Shown here: positions 9,552 through 18,526 of the stretch, piece by piece
How the letters are laid out: every line of letters starts with the position of its first letter
Numbering within the stretch: the first letter of the stretch is position 1
Virus record (IMG/VR): IMGVR_UViG_3300024520_000060
Location: 1-64,000 of that record
Strand: one strand, 5' to 3'
Source of the DNA: a virus
Length of the DNA: 64,000 nucleotides
Program-made: the position numbers and the translations under genes
Notes under the pieces: model-generated
What the model saw: the letters and a program-made list of their open reading frames with translations, nothing else
Told to the model about the DNA's origin: nothing
Database searches by the model: none

Positions 9552-12247
9552 CAGGCTAGGTTGTTCTTGACTGTGGAGCGGTTCTTCTGGATGACGTTCA
9601 TGATCATCTGTTCGCCCTCGGGACTGTTGATTGCGGACACGACCTCGGAGGGGTCGGTGACGTTGACGACTGAGACGTTGACCGGGGGAGCCTGGACCAC
9701 CTGGGGAGTACCTCCACCTGCGGCAGCTGTGGCAGCAGCCGTGGCGATACTACCTGCGCCCGGAGGCACAAAGAGTTCAGGCCCACGCTCACCAACGATG
9801 GTGGGCTCACCTGGGCGGACCGGACCACCCTCGGCTTTGGCGGCGAAGAGCCCAGCGATGCCGGCAGCCCCGCCTCCACCCGCAGCGCCACCCGTGAAAC
9901 TGTTGATCAGAGCCAGGATAGCCTGGCGTGCGAGCAGTCTCGTGATGTCTGCCAGGATGCCGTTGACCAGGCCCGCGAAGTCAGCCTCGCCGGTGGTCGC
10001 GAAGCTCACCAGAGCGTCCTCAGCGGACCCGAAGGCGTTCGTCATGGCTCCCTCCATGGCACCTGCCACATCGGTGATGCCGGCGAGGCCGTTCTCGAGG
10101 CCAGCGCGGAATCCACCCTGGAGCGATTCGGCCATGGAACCCACAGCACCTGTGGCCCCTCCCGTCTTTTCAGTGAGCGCAGCCTGAAGTTCCACAGCCT
10201 TGGCCGTCTCTTCATTGGCCAGCCGCTGTGCTTCCGCCTGTCGCTCCAGAGCCTCTCGCTCGGCAGCGAGTGCATCAGCGGCAACGAAGGTCTCGAGAAT
10301 GAAGTCGGTGACACCAGAGAAAGCGATACCGTCTTCGAACCCCTTGGTCATGTTGGCGGCCATCTCTTGGCCGGCACCTTCGAACGGGTTCGCGATTTCC
10401 TCGATCGTACGAGTCAGTTCCCCTTCGGAGACTTCCGACTTGAACTTCTTCATGAAGTTGTCTCCGATCCCGTCGAACTGACCGTTCAGCACCTCTTGGG
10501 CCTGTGCTGCCGTCGACGCCGCTGCGTCAGCCTGACCCTGGAGAAGCTGCGTCAAGGCAACGTCCATCTCCCCGAAGAAGATGACAAGACTCAGACCTAG
10601 CTGCTTGGCCGAGAAGGCGACAGCACTGAAGAGAGCAGTCGAGACATCGATGGTCTTCTCGATGAAGTTGTTGATGCCCTGAAGAACGACGAAGATGCCA
10701 CTCCCGATAGCCCTCGGAAGCCCAAGGAAGAGTTCGGTCAGAGAGTTGCCCAGTCCGAAGAAGATGCCGATGGCGACATCGGAGAAGGTGGCGATGGCCA
10801 GCAGCACGTTCTGGAGGTTCAGCTCAAAGCCATCGAAGGCACCGCCGAACACCGCATTGATCTCATCCCCAATCCCCTGGACGAGGGGCACGAAACTGTC
10901 CATGATCACGGCGATCTGGTCGAACGCTGCCTGAGCAACATCCGCGAGGGTGGTCGTGCTCTCGTTGGTCAGGGTGATCTCTTCACGGAACGCGATGAGC
11001 AATCCGGTGATCAATGTGACCGCGACGGCCAGGGCGTAGAGTGGGTTGGCCGCAGCCGCGAGCGCCAGAGCCTTGAGGGAGAGAGTCAGGTTCTTGACCT
11101 GCTGAACCACGATCACGAACGTGATGCCCTGGACGACGTTGATGAATCCGGTCAGGTCGTCAGACACAGCACGGAGGCCTGCCGCCAGAGTTTCGAAGGC
11201 ATTCCGAATCGCACCCGTGGCGCCGGAGTCACCGAGTCGGATGACCAGGGTCTGGAAGGCTGACCGGACCCGGCGGAGAGCGCCGAGCAGGTTGTCGTCC
11301 ATGATGTCCGCCATGCGCTCACCGGCACCTGCCGCACCGTCGAGTTTCTCACGCAGCTCCGTGATGCTGGGCACAGCGTTGACCATGACCTCGAAGGCCG
11401 GACCACCCCTCTGGCCGAACAGCTCGAGAGCGTCACCAACATCCACACCCGATTGCTTCAGCAAGCCGAGCGTAGTGATCAGGCCACTCACCGAGACCCC
11501 CACGTCCCGGTAGTCGAGCCCCAGGTCCCTGAAGATCTTCTGAGACTTGATGGAGGGAGCCTCGAGCTCGCCGAGCACCTTCCGGAGTCCAGTACCACCG
11601 AGGCTGGCTTGGAGACCAGCGTCAGACAGGGCACCGATAGCAGCAGTGGTCTCCTCAAGGGAGAGACCGAGACCGGCAGCGACAGGAGCAACGAACTTCA
11701 GGGCGTCACCCAACTGGGAGACGTTGGTGTTCGCGCTGTTGGCAGCCACGGCCATGACGTCCAGGACGCGTCCCATCTCTGAGACCGGCAGCCGGAAACC
11801 CTTCAGGACGTTCGAGGAGATGTCGGCAGCACGGGCCAGCTCCAGGCTGCCCGCGACTGCGAGGTCCAGGGTGGGCCCAATGGCCTCCAGCACCTCCACA
11901 GCGTCGAAGCCAGCCCGGGCCAGGAAGGTCATGCCGTCCGCAGCCTCTGTGGCAGAGAACCGAGTATCTCGCCCGAGGAGGATGGCCTGCTCGCGCAAAT
12001 CTTCGAACTCGTCGCCGAGCGCCCCCGTGATGGCGGCGACCTGAGACATGGACTGACCGAAGTTGGCCAGGGTCTTGATGCCCACGATCAGGAAGGCCCC
12101 GGTAGCAATAGGTGCCAGGGCGCGAACCAGAGCCGCACCGAGGAGTCCTGCCTTGGCCGTCGTCCGAGTCAGCGCCGCATCAACCTTCCTCGCGCCGGCA
12201 ACTGCCGGAACGGGGTTGATTACAACATTGATTCTGAAGTCGACCAT
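9551..12247 (-). CDS. Tail tape measure protein
   Basis: 898 residues. The first 350 residues match the TMP core repeat type (NFGQSMSQVAAITGA, ATEAADGMTFLARAGFDA, AVAANSANTNVSQLGDALKFVAPVA), the pattern of TIGR01760-like phage tape measures. Two hydrophobic stretches follow at about 365-415 and 450-560, then Ala/Glu-rich helix and a Gly-rich end. Tape measure length sets tail length; the family rule of about 0.15 nm per residue would give a tail near 135 nm. It starts 4 bases after the frameshifted chaperone ORF ends, the usual order. Confidence 0.9.
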   Translation of the reverse strand: MVDFRINVVINPVPAVAGARKVDAALTRTTAKAGLLGAALVRALAPIATGAFLIVGIKTLANFGQSMSQVAAITGALGDEFEDLREQAILLGRDTRFSATEAADGMTFLARAGFDAVEVLEAIGPTLDLAVAGSLELARAADISSNVLKGFRLPVSEMGRVLDVMAVAANSANTNVSQLGDALKFVAPVAAGLGLSLEETTAAIGALSDAGLQASLGGTGLRKVLGELEAPSIKSQKIFRDLGLDYRDVGVSVSGLITTLGLLKQSGVDVGDALELFGQRGGPAFEVMVNAVPSITELREKLDGAAGAGERMADIMDDNLLGALRRVRSAFQTLVIRLGDSGATGAIRNAFETLAAGLRAVSDDLTGFINVVQGITFVIVVQQVKNLTLSLKALALAAAANPLYALAVAVTLITGLLIAFREEITLTNESTTTLADVAQAAFDQIAVIMDSFVPLVQGIGDEINAVFGGAFDGFELNLQNVLLAIATFSDVAIGIFFGLGNSLTELFLGLPRAIGSGIFVVLQGINNFIEKTIDVSTALFSAVAFSAKQLGLSLVIFFGEMDVALTQLLQGQADAAASTAAQAQEVLNGQFDGIGDNFMKKFKSEVSEGELTRTIEEIANPFEGAGQEMAANMTKGFEDGIAFSGVTDFILETFVAADALAAEREALERQAEAQRLANEETAKAVELQAALTEKTGGATGAVGSMAESLQGGFRAGLENGLAGITDVAGAMEGAMTNAFGSAEDALVSFATTGEADFAGLVNGILADITRLLARQAILALINSFTGGAAGGGGAAGIAGLFAAKAEGGPVRPGEPTIVGERGPELFVPPGAGSIATAAATAAAGGGTPQVVQAPPVNVSVVNVTDPSEVVSAINSPEGEQMIMNVIQKNRSTVKNNLA

Positions 12248-12250
12248 GAG

Positions 12251-12613
12251 TTACCTTTTCAATCTAGCTGCCGGAGAGGGCTTGTTCTGAGCAGCTTGCT
12301 TGTCCTGCTCACCCTTGGCCCACGTGTTGTAGGCACCTTCCAACGTCCAGATGATTGTTCTGAAGGTGACGAGCATAGCGGAATTCAGTCCGGAACGCTC
12401 GCCAAAATCCAGGATCTCCGAGTGGGGAATACAGACACCGCCCCTGCGCTCCGTGATGAGACAGTAGAAAGCGGTGATGTAGAAGTCCTCAAAGGGCTCG
12501 AGCTCGGGTTCATCGACGTACCAGTCAGGTAGCGGCTTCTCCCTTGCTAGAGCTGCGTCAACAAGGAACCCGTCCCGCTGGTATCGCAGCTCCCAGAGGA
12601 GCCGCTCTGTTAC
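12251..12613 (-). CDS. Tail assembly chaperone, T-type extension made by -1 frameshift
   Basis: This reading frame has no good start of its own. It begins where ribosomes leave the upstream chaperone frame at the GGGAAAG heptamer and adds about 120 residues (first V-T-E-R-L-L-W-E-L) to give a fusion of about 268 residues. In lambda the G-T fusion and G alone act together in loading the tape measure. The extension is rich in aromatic and acidic residues and ends 4 bases before the tape measure ATG. Confidence 0.85.
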   Translation of the reverse strand, partial: VTERLLWELRYQRDGFLVDAALAREKPLPDWYVDEPELEPFEDFYITAFYCLITERRGGVCIPHSEILDFGERSGLNSAMLVTFRTIIWTLEGAYNTWAKGEQDKQAAQNKPSPAARLKR

Positions 12614-13056
12614 TTTCCCGAGAGCTCCTCGAGTTCGTCGGGATCCATCTCCAGGCGGAAGTTGGCGATGTCCAGGCAGAACATCCGGAGCTCGTCGAAC
12701 ATGTCGCCGGGGATGGCCTCCAGGAACTGCTTGCACACTTCCTTGTTGAACTTGACGGCCTTGCCCTTGGCGTCGACCACGTTGGTCCAGCCAGTGACGA
12801 TGAAGGACACGAAGAGCTCGATGTCGGCGGTCCTGGCCTCGGCCAGGGTGGTAGCCGTGGGGGCGACAGCCCTGCGACCCTTGGCCTTGCGTTGGGCCTG
12901 CTTGTTCTTCGTGAGAACCGCATTGAAGAACGGTTTGTTCTCCTGCGTAGCCGGACGAACGGAGAGGGTGGGCTCGCCATTGATTCCGAAGAACACGAAC
13001 TCGGCCGTGGCGTCTTCGGTGATCTGGAGAGCGGAGAGGTTGCTGAAGTCAGTCAT
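12610..13056 (-). CDS. Tail assembly chaperone (G-type)
   Basis: 148 residues ending LEELSGK, with the TAA stop directly after the slippery heptamer. Position between the tail tube and tape measure genes, the acidic helical C-terminus and the frameshift arrangement identify it as the shorter of the two tail chaperones. By analogy with lambda G it binds the tape measure before tube polymerisation and is absent from the virion. Confidence 0.85.
   Translation of the reverse strand: MTDFSNLSALQITEDATAEFVFFGINGEPTLSVRPATQENKPFFNAVLTKNKQAQRKAKGRRAVAPTATTLAEARTADIELFVSFIVTGWTNVVDAKGKAVKFNKEVCKQFLEAIPGDMFDELRMFCLDIANFRLEMDPDELEELSGK
12613..12619 (-). promoter_or_regulatory. Programmed -1 ribosomal frameshift site GGGAAAG
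   Basis: The minus strand reads TCG GGA AAG TAA in the zero frame. G GGA AAG is the X XXY YYZ heptamer used by lambda G/GT. The zero-frame stop follows at once, and the -1 frame continues for about 120 codons to the tape measure gene. Confidence 0.9.
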
Positions 13057-13087
13057 GTCGAATTGGGGGTAGAGGTAGAGAGACTAG

Positions 13088-13110
13088 GGTGGCCGGCAAG
13101 TCCGACCACC
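13088..13110 (-). terminator. Hairpin after the tail tube gene
   Basis: Arms GGTGGCCGG (88-96 of the line at 13,000) and CCGACCACC form a stem with one mismatch just past the tail tube stop. No T-run follows, so it may stabilise the mRNA or only partly terminate. Confidence 0.45.
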
Positions 13111-13119
13111 CCGTGTAGA

Positions 13120-14628
13120 TCAGGCCCAGTGGGGGAACTCGGTGAAGCCGATGCTGGTGTCCAGCGTGGCATCAGCGAAGGTGTTCCCCGTGACGGCGAT
13201 CTTGATGGACTCGTTGACCGGGAAGCTCTTCGCGCCACCACCGAGGGTGAGGGACGGGAGATCCAGGGAGATAGCCCCATCGTCGTTCGACAGAAGGAAG
13301 TCGAACGTGACAGTCGTGTTGTCCGTGATGGCCGTGGCGAGGTCCGCATCGGTGAAGATGAGTTCCGCTTCCAGGCTGACCGCCAGGTTGCCCGTGTTCA
13401 TGAAGACAGCGCCCAGGGTGCCAAGGCACTTCTCCGGCGAGACTTCGTTGGCGATCGTGAGCGTCAGCGACTTGAAGCACGTGGCGAGGTCAGCCTCGGC
13501 CGTGGTCCAAAGGTTCAGACGAGCGAAGGCAGCTGCCGTGTTGAATGCTGCCTTCTGGACTGCCACTACCCGGTTGGACGCGTTGCCCTTGCGAGTGACG
13601 GTGATCTCGTCGGAGTTCGTCCCGATGAAGTTGAAGGCCATGGTGGCCTTGTCCTGACCGGGCATGTTGATGGCCACCTCGTTGCAGAGGTTGCCAATGG
13701 CGTACTCGTACTCGTCAGTGCCCACCGAGTCCAGGTCGGCGTAGGCCAGTTCGAACTGGAACGAGCGCTCGAGGAAGAGACTATCCGAGACCGCGACGTT
13801 CTTCACGAAGGGCCCGTAGAGCAAGTCGACCGCAGTGGCCGTCTCGTTGCCGCCACCGTCAAGCGTACCCGTGCCGACGTTCTCGACCTTGTCGAGGACG
13901 ATGCCGCTGGTGCCGTCGATGCTGACGATTCGACCAGTGATGACACCGTTACCGAACTCGTTGCCACCTGCGATACCAACCTTGATCTGTTGGCCAGCCG
14001 AGAGACCCAACGTGGATTCGTCCACCAGGGCCGTGGTCAGCGTGTTGGTGGCATCCGTCCAGACCAGGTCCGTGAACCGGAAGCCACAGACATCGATCCG
14101 AGCGCCGGTCGTGGTGGCCGGGGTCTCAGCAACCACACCGGGCGTGCTGGCCAGGGGCGTGGAGGTCACTGAGGAGGCCGCATCCACTTCGAAGAGACCG
14201 TTGTTCGCAGCCGTGCTGAAGCCTCGCGACTTGACGAGCGAACCCTGAAGGATCGCCGTGCCGATGGTCGTGTGGGTGAACTCGTTGGTAGCCGCTGCCA
14301 GGGTCTCGTAGTCCGACCCTGCCTGTGCGGAGTTGATGATCGCCGCGCTCTGACGAGTCGCGAAGATGAACCCTTCCATGAACTGCATGGCGTGGTGCTT
14401 GGTGAGGTCGCCCTCCCACTCCACACTTGAGTCCTTGTCCGTGACCGAGCCCTTCTGGGCCTGACGGGTGTTGGAGATGGGGTTCCGGGGAACCGTAGTG
14501 ATCTCGGGACCATAGGTCCCGACGGAGTTGGGCTCGAGATCCACCCACAGGGGAGTGGCCGGGAGCGTGCCGATGCTCGCCTCGATGGCGACAGCCATCC
14601 CGAGGTTGTTGGTGAGTGAACGTGCCAT
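13120..14628 (-). CDS. Major tail tube protein
   Basis: 502 residues. N-terminus MARSLTNNLGMAVAIEASIGT and the following TTVPRNPISNTRQAQKGS are typical of large siphovirus tail tube proteins with an N-terminal tube fold. The rest is beta-rich and Thr-rich with a possible added Ig-like or insertion region (residues about 140-260). It lies between the tail terminator gene and the chaperones, the standard place of the tube gene. GGAAAAACCC before the ATG gives a short Shine-Dalgarno. A hairpin follows, as expected for a highly expressed gene. Confidence 0.8.
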   Translation of the reverse strand: MARSLTNNLGMAVAIEASIGTLPATPLWVDLEPNSVGTYGPEITTVPRNPISNTRQAQKGSVTDKDSSVEWEGDLTKHHAMQFMEGFIFATRQSAAIINSAQAGSDYETLAAATNEFTHTTIGTAILQGSLVKSRGFSTAANNGLFEVDAASSVTSTPLASTPGVVAETPATTTGARIDVCGFRFTDLVWTDATNTLTTALVDESTLGLSAGQQIKVGIAGGNEFGNGVITGRIVSIDGTSGIVLDKVENVGTGTLDGGGNETATAVDLLYGPFVKNVAVSDSLFLERSFQFELAYADLDSVGTDEYEYAIGNLCNEVAINMPGQDKATMAFNFIGTNSDEITVTRKGNASNRVVAVQKAAFNTAAAFARLNLWTTAEADLATCFKSLTLTIANEVSPEKCLGTLGAVFMNTGNLAVSLEAELIFTDADLATAITDNTTVTFDFLLSNDDGAISLDLPSLTLGGGAKSFPVNESIKIAVTGNTFADATLDTSIGFTEFPHWA

Positions 14629-14637
14629 GGGTTTTTC

Positions 14638-15060
14638 CTACTTGGTCTCTTGATAGTCGAAGGGAGCGTCCACGATGAGCTGCATCCACTCACCATCCTG
14701 ACCGCTTTCCCGAATGTCTGCGCTGATGAAGTACACCCCGTCGAATAGGGTGCCCTCGAAGATATCACGAGACTCGTCAGCAAGCAAGTCTAGAACTCGG
14801 GTTCCTTGGTCAACTTGGTCGTAGATCTGGATGAGGACCCGACCACGTCTGAGGAACTTGCGCTTTGCACTCGCGATGGGACCCAGAGAGTCCTGCTCGC
14901 CTTGCTCGTGTACGACCGTCAACCGAGCCCAAGGGGCATTGGTGGGCGGTGTGAATGCCTCGTTTGCGAAGGCGTAGTTGCTGCCAATGCCTGAGGGGAC
15001 GTTGTCAACCCAGCGTTGGTAGATGGCCTCGCGAGCCTCGTTGATGGTGACGCTCGTCAT
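14638..15060 (-). CDS. Tail terminator protein (DUF4128-like)
   Basis: 140 residues. The start TINEAREAIYQRWVDN and FANEAFTPP..PWARLTVVHEQG match the phage tail terminator-like DUF4128 pattern. Such proteins cap the finished tail tube and join it to the head. It overlaps the next upstream gene by 4 bases and lies 9 bases before the tube gene, in the normal order completion, terminator, tube. Confidence 0.8.
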   Translation of the reverse strand: MTSVTINEAREAIYQRWVDNVPSGIGSNYAFANEAFTPPTNAPWARLTVVHEQGEQDSLGPIASAKRKFLRRGRVLIQIYDQVDQGTRVLDLLADESRDIFEGTLFDGVYFISADIRESGQDGEWMQLIVDAPFDYQETK

Positions 15061-15461
15061 GCGGCGTTCATCGCAACAGCAGCGGTGATCGCTGCCTGCA
15101 CGAAACCCTTGGGAGCCTGACTGGAGTGTCCGTCATTCAGACGAGTGATGTACGGCACGTTGTTCGTGATGTAGACCGGGCCGATGAGCAGCTTGTAGTT
15201 CAGGAGGGAACCGAGCCCGCTCTGGGTGGCCGCTTCCGCAGACAGGACAGATATCTTGGAGCCCACCGGCTCGGAGGCAGGTTCTCCGCCCAGGGAGGGG
15301 ACCCAGTTGGCACGTGCCCACCCCGTATCCACCGGCGTGCCGCCCTCACTCCCCGCCTTGCGGAGATTGGCGACTACGTCAAAGGCCATCTTCCTGATGA
15401 GACCTTCAGTGAAGATCTCCAGAGACTTGATGACGACGGCGAGTTGGGGCGTGGCTGCCAT
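15057..15461 (-). CDS. Neck / tail completion protein (HK97 gp10-like)
   Basis: 134 residues. A pattern of PVDTGWARANW followed much later by NNVPYITRLNDGHSSQAPKGFV is the hallmark of the gp10-type minor tail/tail completion family, where the YIxxLNxGxSxQAPxGFV segment is most conserved. It is placed correctly between neck and tail terminator genes. It overlaps the terminator gene by 4 bases. Confidence 0.8.
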   Translation of the reverse strand: MAATPQLAVVIKSLEIFTEGLIRKMAFDVVANLRKAGSEGGTPVDTGWARANWVPSLGGEPASEPVGSKISVLSAEAATQSGLGSLLNYKLLIGPVYITNNVPYITRLNDGHSSQAPKGFVQAAITAAVAMNAA

Positions 15462-15820
15462 CAGGCCGGGATGTTCTGCTTGCCGCGAATGCGGGTAGTG
15501 ATCCCGTTGCGTGTGACGTCGTAGTAGCCACCACCAACGTGGACAGTGCTCTGGAGCGACCCGCTACTCAGGTCCGGGGCCAAGTCCTCACCTGCTCCTG
15601 CTGAGGGAGCCTCGAGCTCTGCCTGATCATCGATCTGCAGGAAGCCACCTTCCCACCAGATGCGGAGACGGTGAACGCCGAAATGGTCCTTCATTTCCTG
15701 AGGAACGCGGTCGCCGGGTTCGGCAACATCCACACCCCATCCACGGATGACCATCCTCTTGCGAAAGACGAGGTCTGCGTCAGGGTCGAAGCGTTGTTTC
15801 CAGTGTCGAAGAGTTGCCAT
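15461..15820 (-). CDS. Small structural-module protein, unknown
   Basis: 119 residues from the ATG at 15820. A longer frame reaches upstream, but the extra part overlaps the hairpin after the capsid gene and looks non-coding. The sequence has WKQRFDPDADLVFRKRMVIRGWGVDVAEPGDRV, ending in a basic tail (ITTRIRGKQNIPA). Position directly after the capsid gene suggests a head-completion or head-tail joining protein; I recognise no family. Confidence 0.6.
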   Translation of the reverse strand: MATLRHWKQRFDPDADLVFRKRMVIRGWGVDVAEPGDRVPQEMKDHFGVHRLRIWWEGGFLQIDDQAELEAPSAGAGEDLAPDLSSGSLQSTVHVGGGYYDVTRNGITTRIRGKQNIPA

Positions 15821-15862
15821 GGTGTACTGTGTTGGGTGGGGGTAGGGGCAGAGGGTGGGCCA

Positions 15863-15890
15863 AGCTCCGGACCGTTTCAAGTCCGGAGCT
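15863..15890 (-). terminator. Perfect 10-bp hairpin after the major capsid gene
   Basis: AGCTCCGGAC (15863-15872) and GTCCGGAGCT (15881-15890) pair perfectly with an 8-base loop. It lies just past the capsid stop on the transcribed strand. No T-run follows, so it may be an attenuator or a 3'-end stabiliser of the capsid message. Confidence 0.6.
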
Positions 15891-15900
15891 CGGCGTCGAA

Positions 15901-16890
15901 TCAGTTGACCACGGTCAGGAAGAAGTAGCCGAGGTCGGCACTCACCTGGTTCTGGTCGAAGGCCATCTCGATCTCGAGACGGTCGGCCTTCAGGTGCTCC
16001 ATGCGCATGCGGGAGATCCGCGTGCCGAGAGCACCACCACCGAGCAGACCGCTCCACGTGAACGTGTAGCCAGCCGAGGGGACCATGAGTCCCGGCGACG
16101 GCGCAGCGAACAGGAGCAGCGCGTTCTTCCCACCGATGTAGGAGTGGACGTTCGTGAGCCCCTCCGACGCGGTGTTCTGGATCGCGTCCATGACGAGGAT
16201 CTCGCTGAGCTCGAAGAGAGCAGCGAGGGCGTCACGCATGACGATGGCGGGACCGGAGGTCTGGCCCCGGTCAAGACGACCGACGATGTCGGGGTGGTCC
16301 AGAAGCTGATCGTAGACCTCGCGGCCAAGGATCATCTTGTTGGGACGGAAACCCGTCGACTCGTGCACCGTGCGGATGCCGGTACGGACGTCTTCGATCG
16401 GAGTCGAAGCAGCCTCGTCCCAGCGTTGCACCTGAGAAGCACCCGGAGCGCCGGAGACGCCCGTGACTTCCGAAGTCCACGCGCCGGTGACGAAGTGAGT
16501 GGAGGTCCACTCCACTTCCTTGCGGAGCAGACCCTGAAGGGTCAGGAGCTCCGTGGCCTCGCGGTCGAGGCTGATGGGGCTGTCGGCGTTGGCACGGACT
16601 TGGTCCGCGACGTCCCGGTGCAGGGCCCACACATCAGCGGCGTAGGACGCCGTGCTGATGCTGTAGTTGGCACCAGCGGACTCGGCACCCGGGGCACGCT
16701 TCTCCATCTCGGCGCGGTTGAAGTACCCGCGATCGTAGGTGAAGTAGGTATCCGACTGCTTCGCCACTGCGATGCGAGGGAACGCCCGATCGGCGATGAA
16801 TGCATCCTGACTCTGGATGTAGGCCAGAGAGATGCTGGAAAGCGGACCGTTGACATGAACGTCAGACCGCGACGGTTGAGAGAAAGGCAT
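15901..16890 (-). CDS. Major capsid protein
   Basis: 329 residues. The N-terminus (VHVNGPLSSISLAYIQSQDAFIADRAFPRIAVAKQSD) is the recognisable start of a siphovirus major capsid family, and TYFTYDRGYFNRAEMEKRAPGAES and the C-terminal RLEIEMAFDQNQVSADLGYFF fit an HK97-fold coat protein. It is preceded by AAGGAG, a strong Shine-Dalgarno, and followed by a strong hairpin. The decoration gene is just upstream. Confidence 0.88.
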   Translation of the reverse strand: MPFSQPSRSDVHVNGPLSSISLAYIQSQDAFIADRAFPRIAVAKQSDTYFTYDRGYFNRAEMEKRAPGAESAGANYSISTASYAADVWALHRDVADQVRANADSPISLDREATELLTLQGLLRKEVEWTSTHFVTGAWTSEVTGVSGAPGASQVQRWDEAASTPIEDVRTGIRTVHESTGFRPNKMILGREVYDQLLDHPDIVGRLDRGQTSGPAIVMRDALAALFELSEILVMDAIQNTASEGLTNVHSYIGGKNALLLFAAPSPGLMVPSAGYTFTWSGLLGGGALGTRISRMRMEHLKADRLEIEMAFDQNQVSADLGYFFLTVVN

Positions 16891-16922
16891 TGTTGATGCT
16901 CCTTGTTGTTGCGATCAGAAGA

Positions 16923-17300
16923 TCAGGTGACTTGGTCGAGGTCGACCGTGAAGAGGACAGAGATGATCTGACCGTCGACACCGGCTTCCATGGCCTTGCC
17001 AACCCAGCTGGCACCCGTGGCACCAGCGTAGTCCTGCACTTTGCCGTCGGTCATCGCTTCGAGCTTCCCGCCTGCGGTGACAACGCCACCACATTCGAGT
17101 TTCACGACCGCACCATTGGGCAGAGCCAGGGGGAATGCGCCACCAACGGTGGCTTGCGTTTCGGCAGCGACACCGTCAGGTGCCCCGTCGGCAACGGTGT
17201 GGTCGTACTGACCGTCCGCTGCAAGAGTGACGAGACGGTAGACCACGACTGCGGTTCCGGCTTCGCCCGAGATGAGCTTGACTGCTTGAGAGGTTGCCAT
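16923..17300 (-). CDS. Head decoration protein (DUF2190-like)
   Basis: 125 residues of small, beta-rich sequence (Gly, Ala, Val, Thr). It shows the pattern seen in DUF2190 and lambda-D-like decoration proteins: VVVYRLVTLAADGQYDHTVADG, then GVAAETQATVGGAFPLA and VKLECGG. It lies directly upstream of the capsid gene. Such trimeric proteins stabilise the expanded capsid. Confidence 0.75.
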   Translation of the reverse strand: MATSQAVKLISGEAGTAVVVYRLVTLAADGQYDHTVADGAPDGVAAETQATVGGAFPLALPNGAVVKLECGGVVTAGGKLEAMTDGKVQDYAGATGASWVGKAMEAGVDGQIISVLFTVDLDQVT

Positions 17301-17317
17301 GATTGGAACTCCTGGGC

Positions 17318-18526
17318 TCAGAAGCCGAGCGACTTGCTGTAAGCCACTTCGCCTTCAGGGGTTTTCAGAGCCTTGGCCATGGCCTGCTCCGGGGAAAGGG
17401 TGGGATCCTGGGTGAGGATCGCTTTCGCGAGGACCTCCAGCTCGTTGCCTTCACCGCTCGGAACCTCGGAGGTCCCTTTGCGCACGAACGCCTCGGCCAT
17501 CGCAGCTTCCTGCTTGGTCAGCGCCTCAAGAGCCGGACTTTGGTCCGCCTCCGGGAGCGCGTCGATCCCCTTGAGGATCAGAGCCGCAGCGACGGTGCCG
17601 CCCACGATGTGGGAGAAACCTTCCGCACGCTTGGAGAGGTCGGCCGCTTTCGCGATCTCCTCACCCTTCACGCGCAGGTCACGCTCGGCATCGGCACGCT
17701 TGGCGAGGGAGACCATGCGTTGGTCGTCGCTTTTGCGGTACTCGGTGCCTTCGGCATCGGTGTAGACCACCGCGTTCGCCTCAGCCGCTTTCGCGACCTC
17801 GGCGTTGCGGAGATCGGTGGGAAGAGCGAGGAAGTCATCCTGGCCCACGGAGTCGAGAGCGGAGAAGATCGACCGCTGGGCATCGTTCAGCTCAGCGACT
17901 TTCTCTGCGCGCTCGGCACGCTTGGTCAGCTCATCGAGCTGCTTGGCGACCGCCTCGTCGACAGTCTGATCGTTCTCTTTGGACATGTGTGTACCTTGTT
18001 GAACGGTGCCGACAGAATCGGCGGTGGAGTCACCCGAGTTGGATTTGGAGGCTTCGGTGGGGTCGGGCACCCCGGCTTTGGCCTTTTCTAGGCTGATCGC
18101 AACGTCCAGAGAACGGTGGTCCAGCAGTGTGTTGTGAGTGTGACCGTTGGCCTCACCGATGGTGAAGTTGCCGGTGTCCGGATCTCGAACCCAGGGGTGC
18201 GAGTGGTGCATCCCGTCGCTGTCCATGATGAAGGAAGTCTCCCCCACCATGGTGCGGGCCCCGGGGCCTGACTCGTCGACGAGGGTATGCGTGTGTCCGT
18301 TGGTCGCTGTGGTGAGGATGGCTCGCTTGCCGAAGGGATTCTTGCTTTTGCCTTTGCCCTTCTTGCCGTCCTCCTCCTCCTCCTCCTCCTCGCCCTTCTT
18401 GCCGTCTGCCCTCTTCATGATCGACATCACGCAGTCAGGTTGGGCCGGACGATCCACGGCGCTGATCTCGTCCAGGGTCATGGACTCGAACACGCTCTTC
18501 ACGATGTTGCCGTCTGCGTCAATCAT
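17318..18526 (-). CDS. Prohead protease C-terminal segment fused to scaffold-like protein
   Basis: 402 residues. Residues about 13-38 (ESMTLDEISAVDRPAQPDC, SIMKR) form the EIS.VDRPA block that normally closes XkdF-type prohead proteases. Next come a Lys/Glu-rich run (40-60) and three His-rich repeats (NGHTHTLV, MHHSHPW, NGHTHNTL). A long Ala/Glu/Lys coiled-coil-like region follows (about 180-300), as expected of a scaffold. The protease domain itself is in the neighbouring overlapping ORF, so this is a split protease-scaffold pair, coupled by an ATGA overlap. Confidence 0.7.
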   Translation of the reverse strand: MIDADGNIVKSVFESMTLDEISAVDRPAQPDCVMSIMKRADGKKGEEEEEEEDGKKGKGKSKNPFGKRAILTTATNGHTHTLVDESGPGARTMVGETSFIMDSDGMHHSHPWVRDPDTGNFTIGEANGHTHNTLLDHRSLDVAISLEKAKAGVPDPTEASKSNSGDSTADSVGTVQQGTHMSKENDQTVDEAVAKQLDELTKRAERAEKVAELNDAQRSIFSALDSVGQDDFLALPTDLRNAEVAKAAEANAVVYTDAEGTEYRKSDDQRMVSLAKRADAERDLRVKGEEIAKAADLSKRAEGFSHIVGGTVAAALILKGIDALPEADQSPALEALTKQEAAMAEAFVRKGTSEVPSGEGNELEVLAKAILTQDPTLSPEQAMAKALKTPEGEVAYSKSLGF

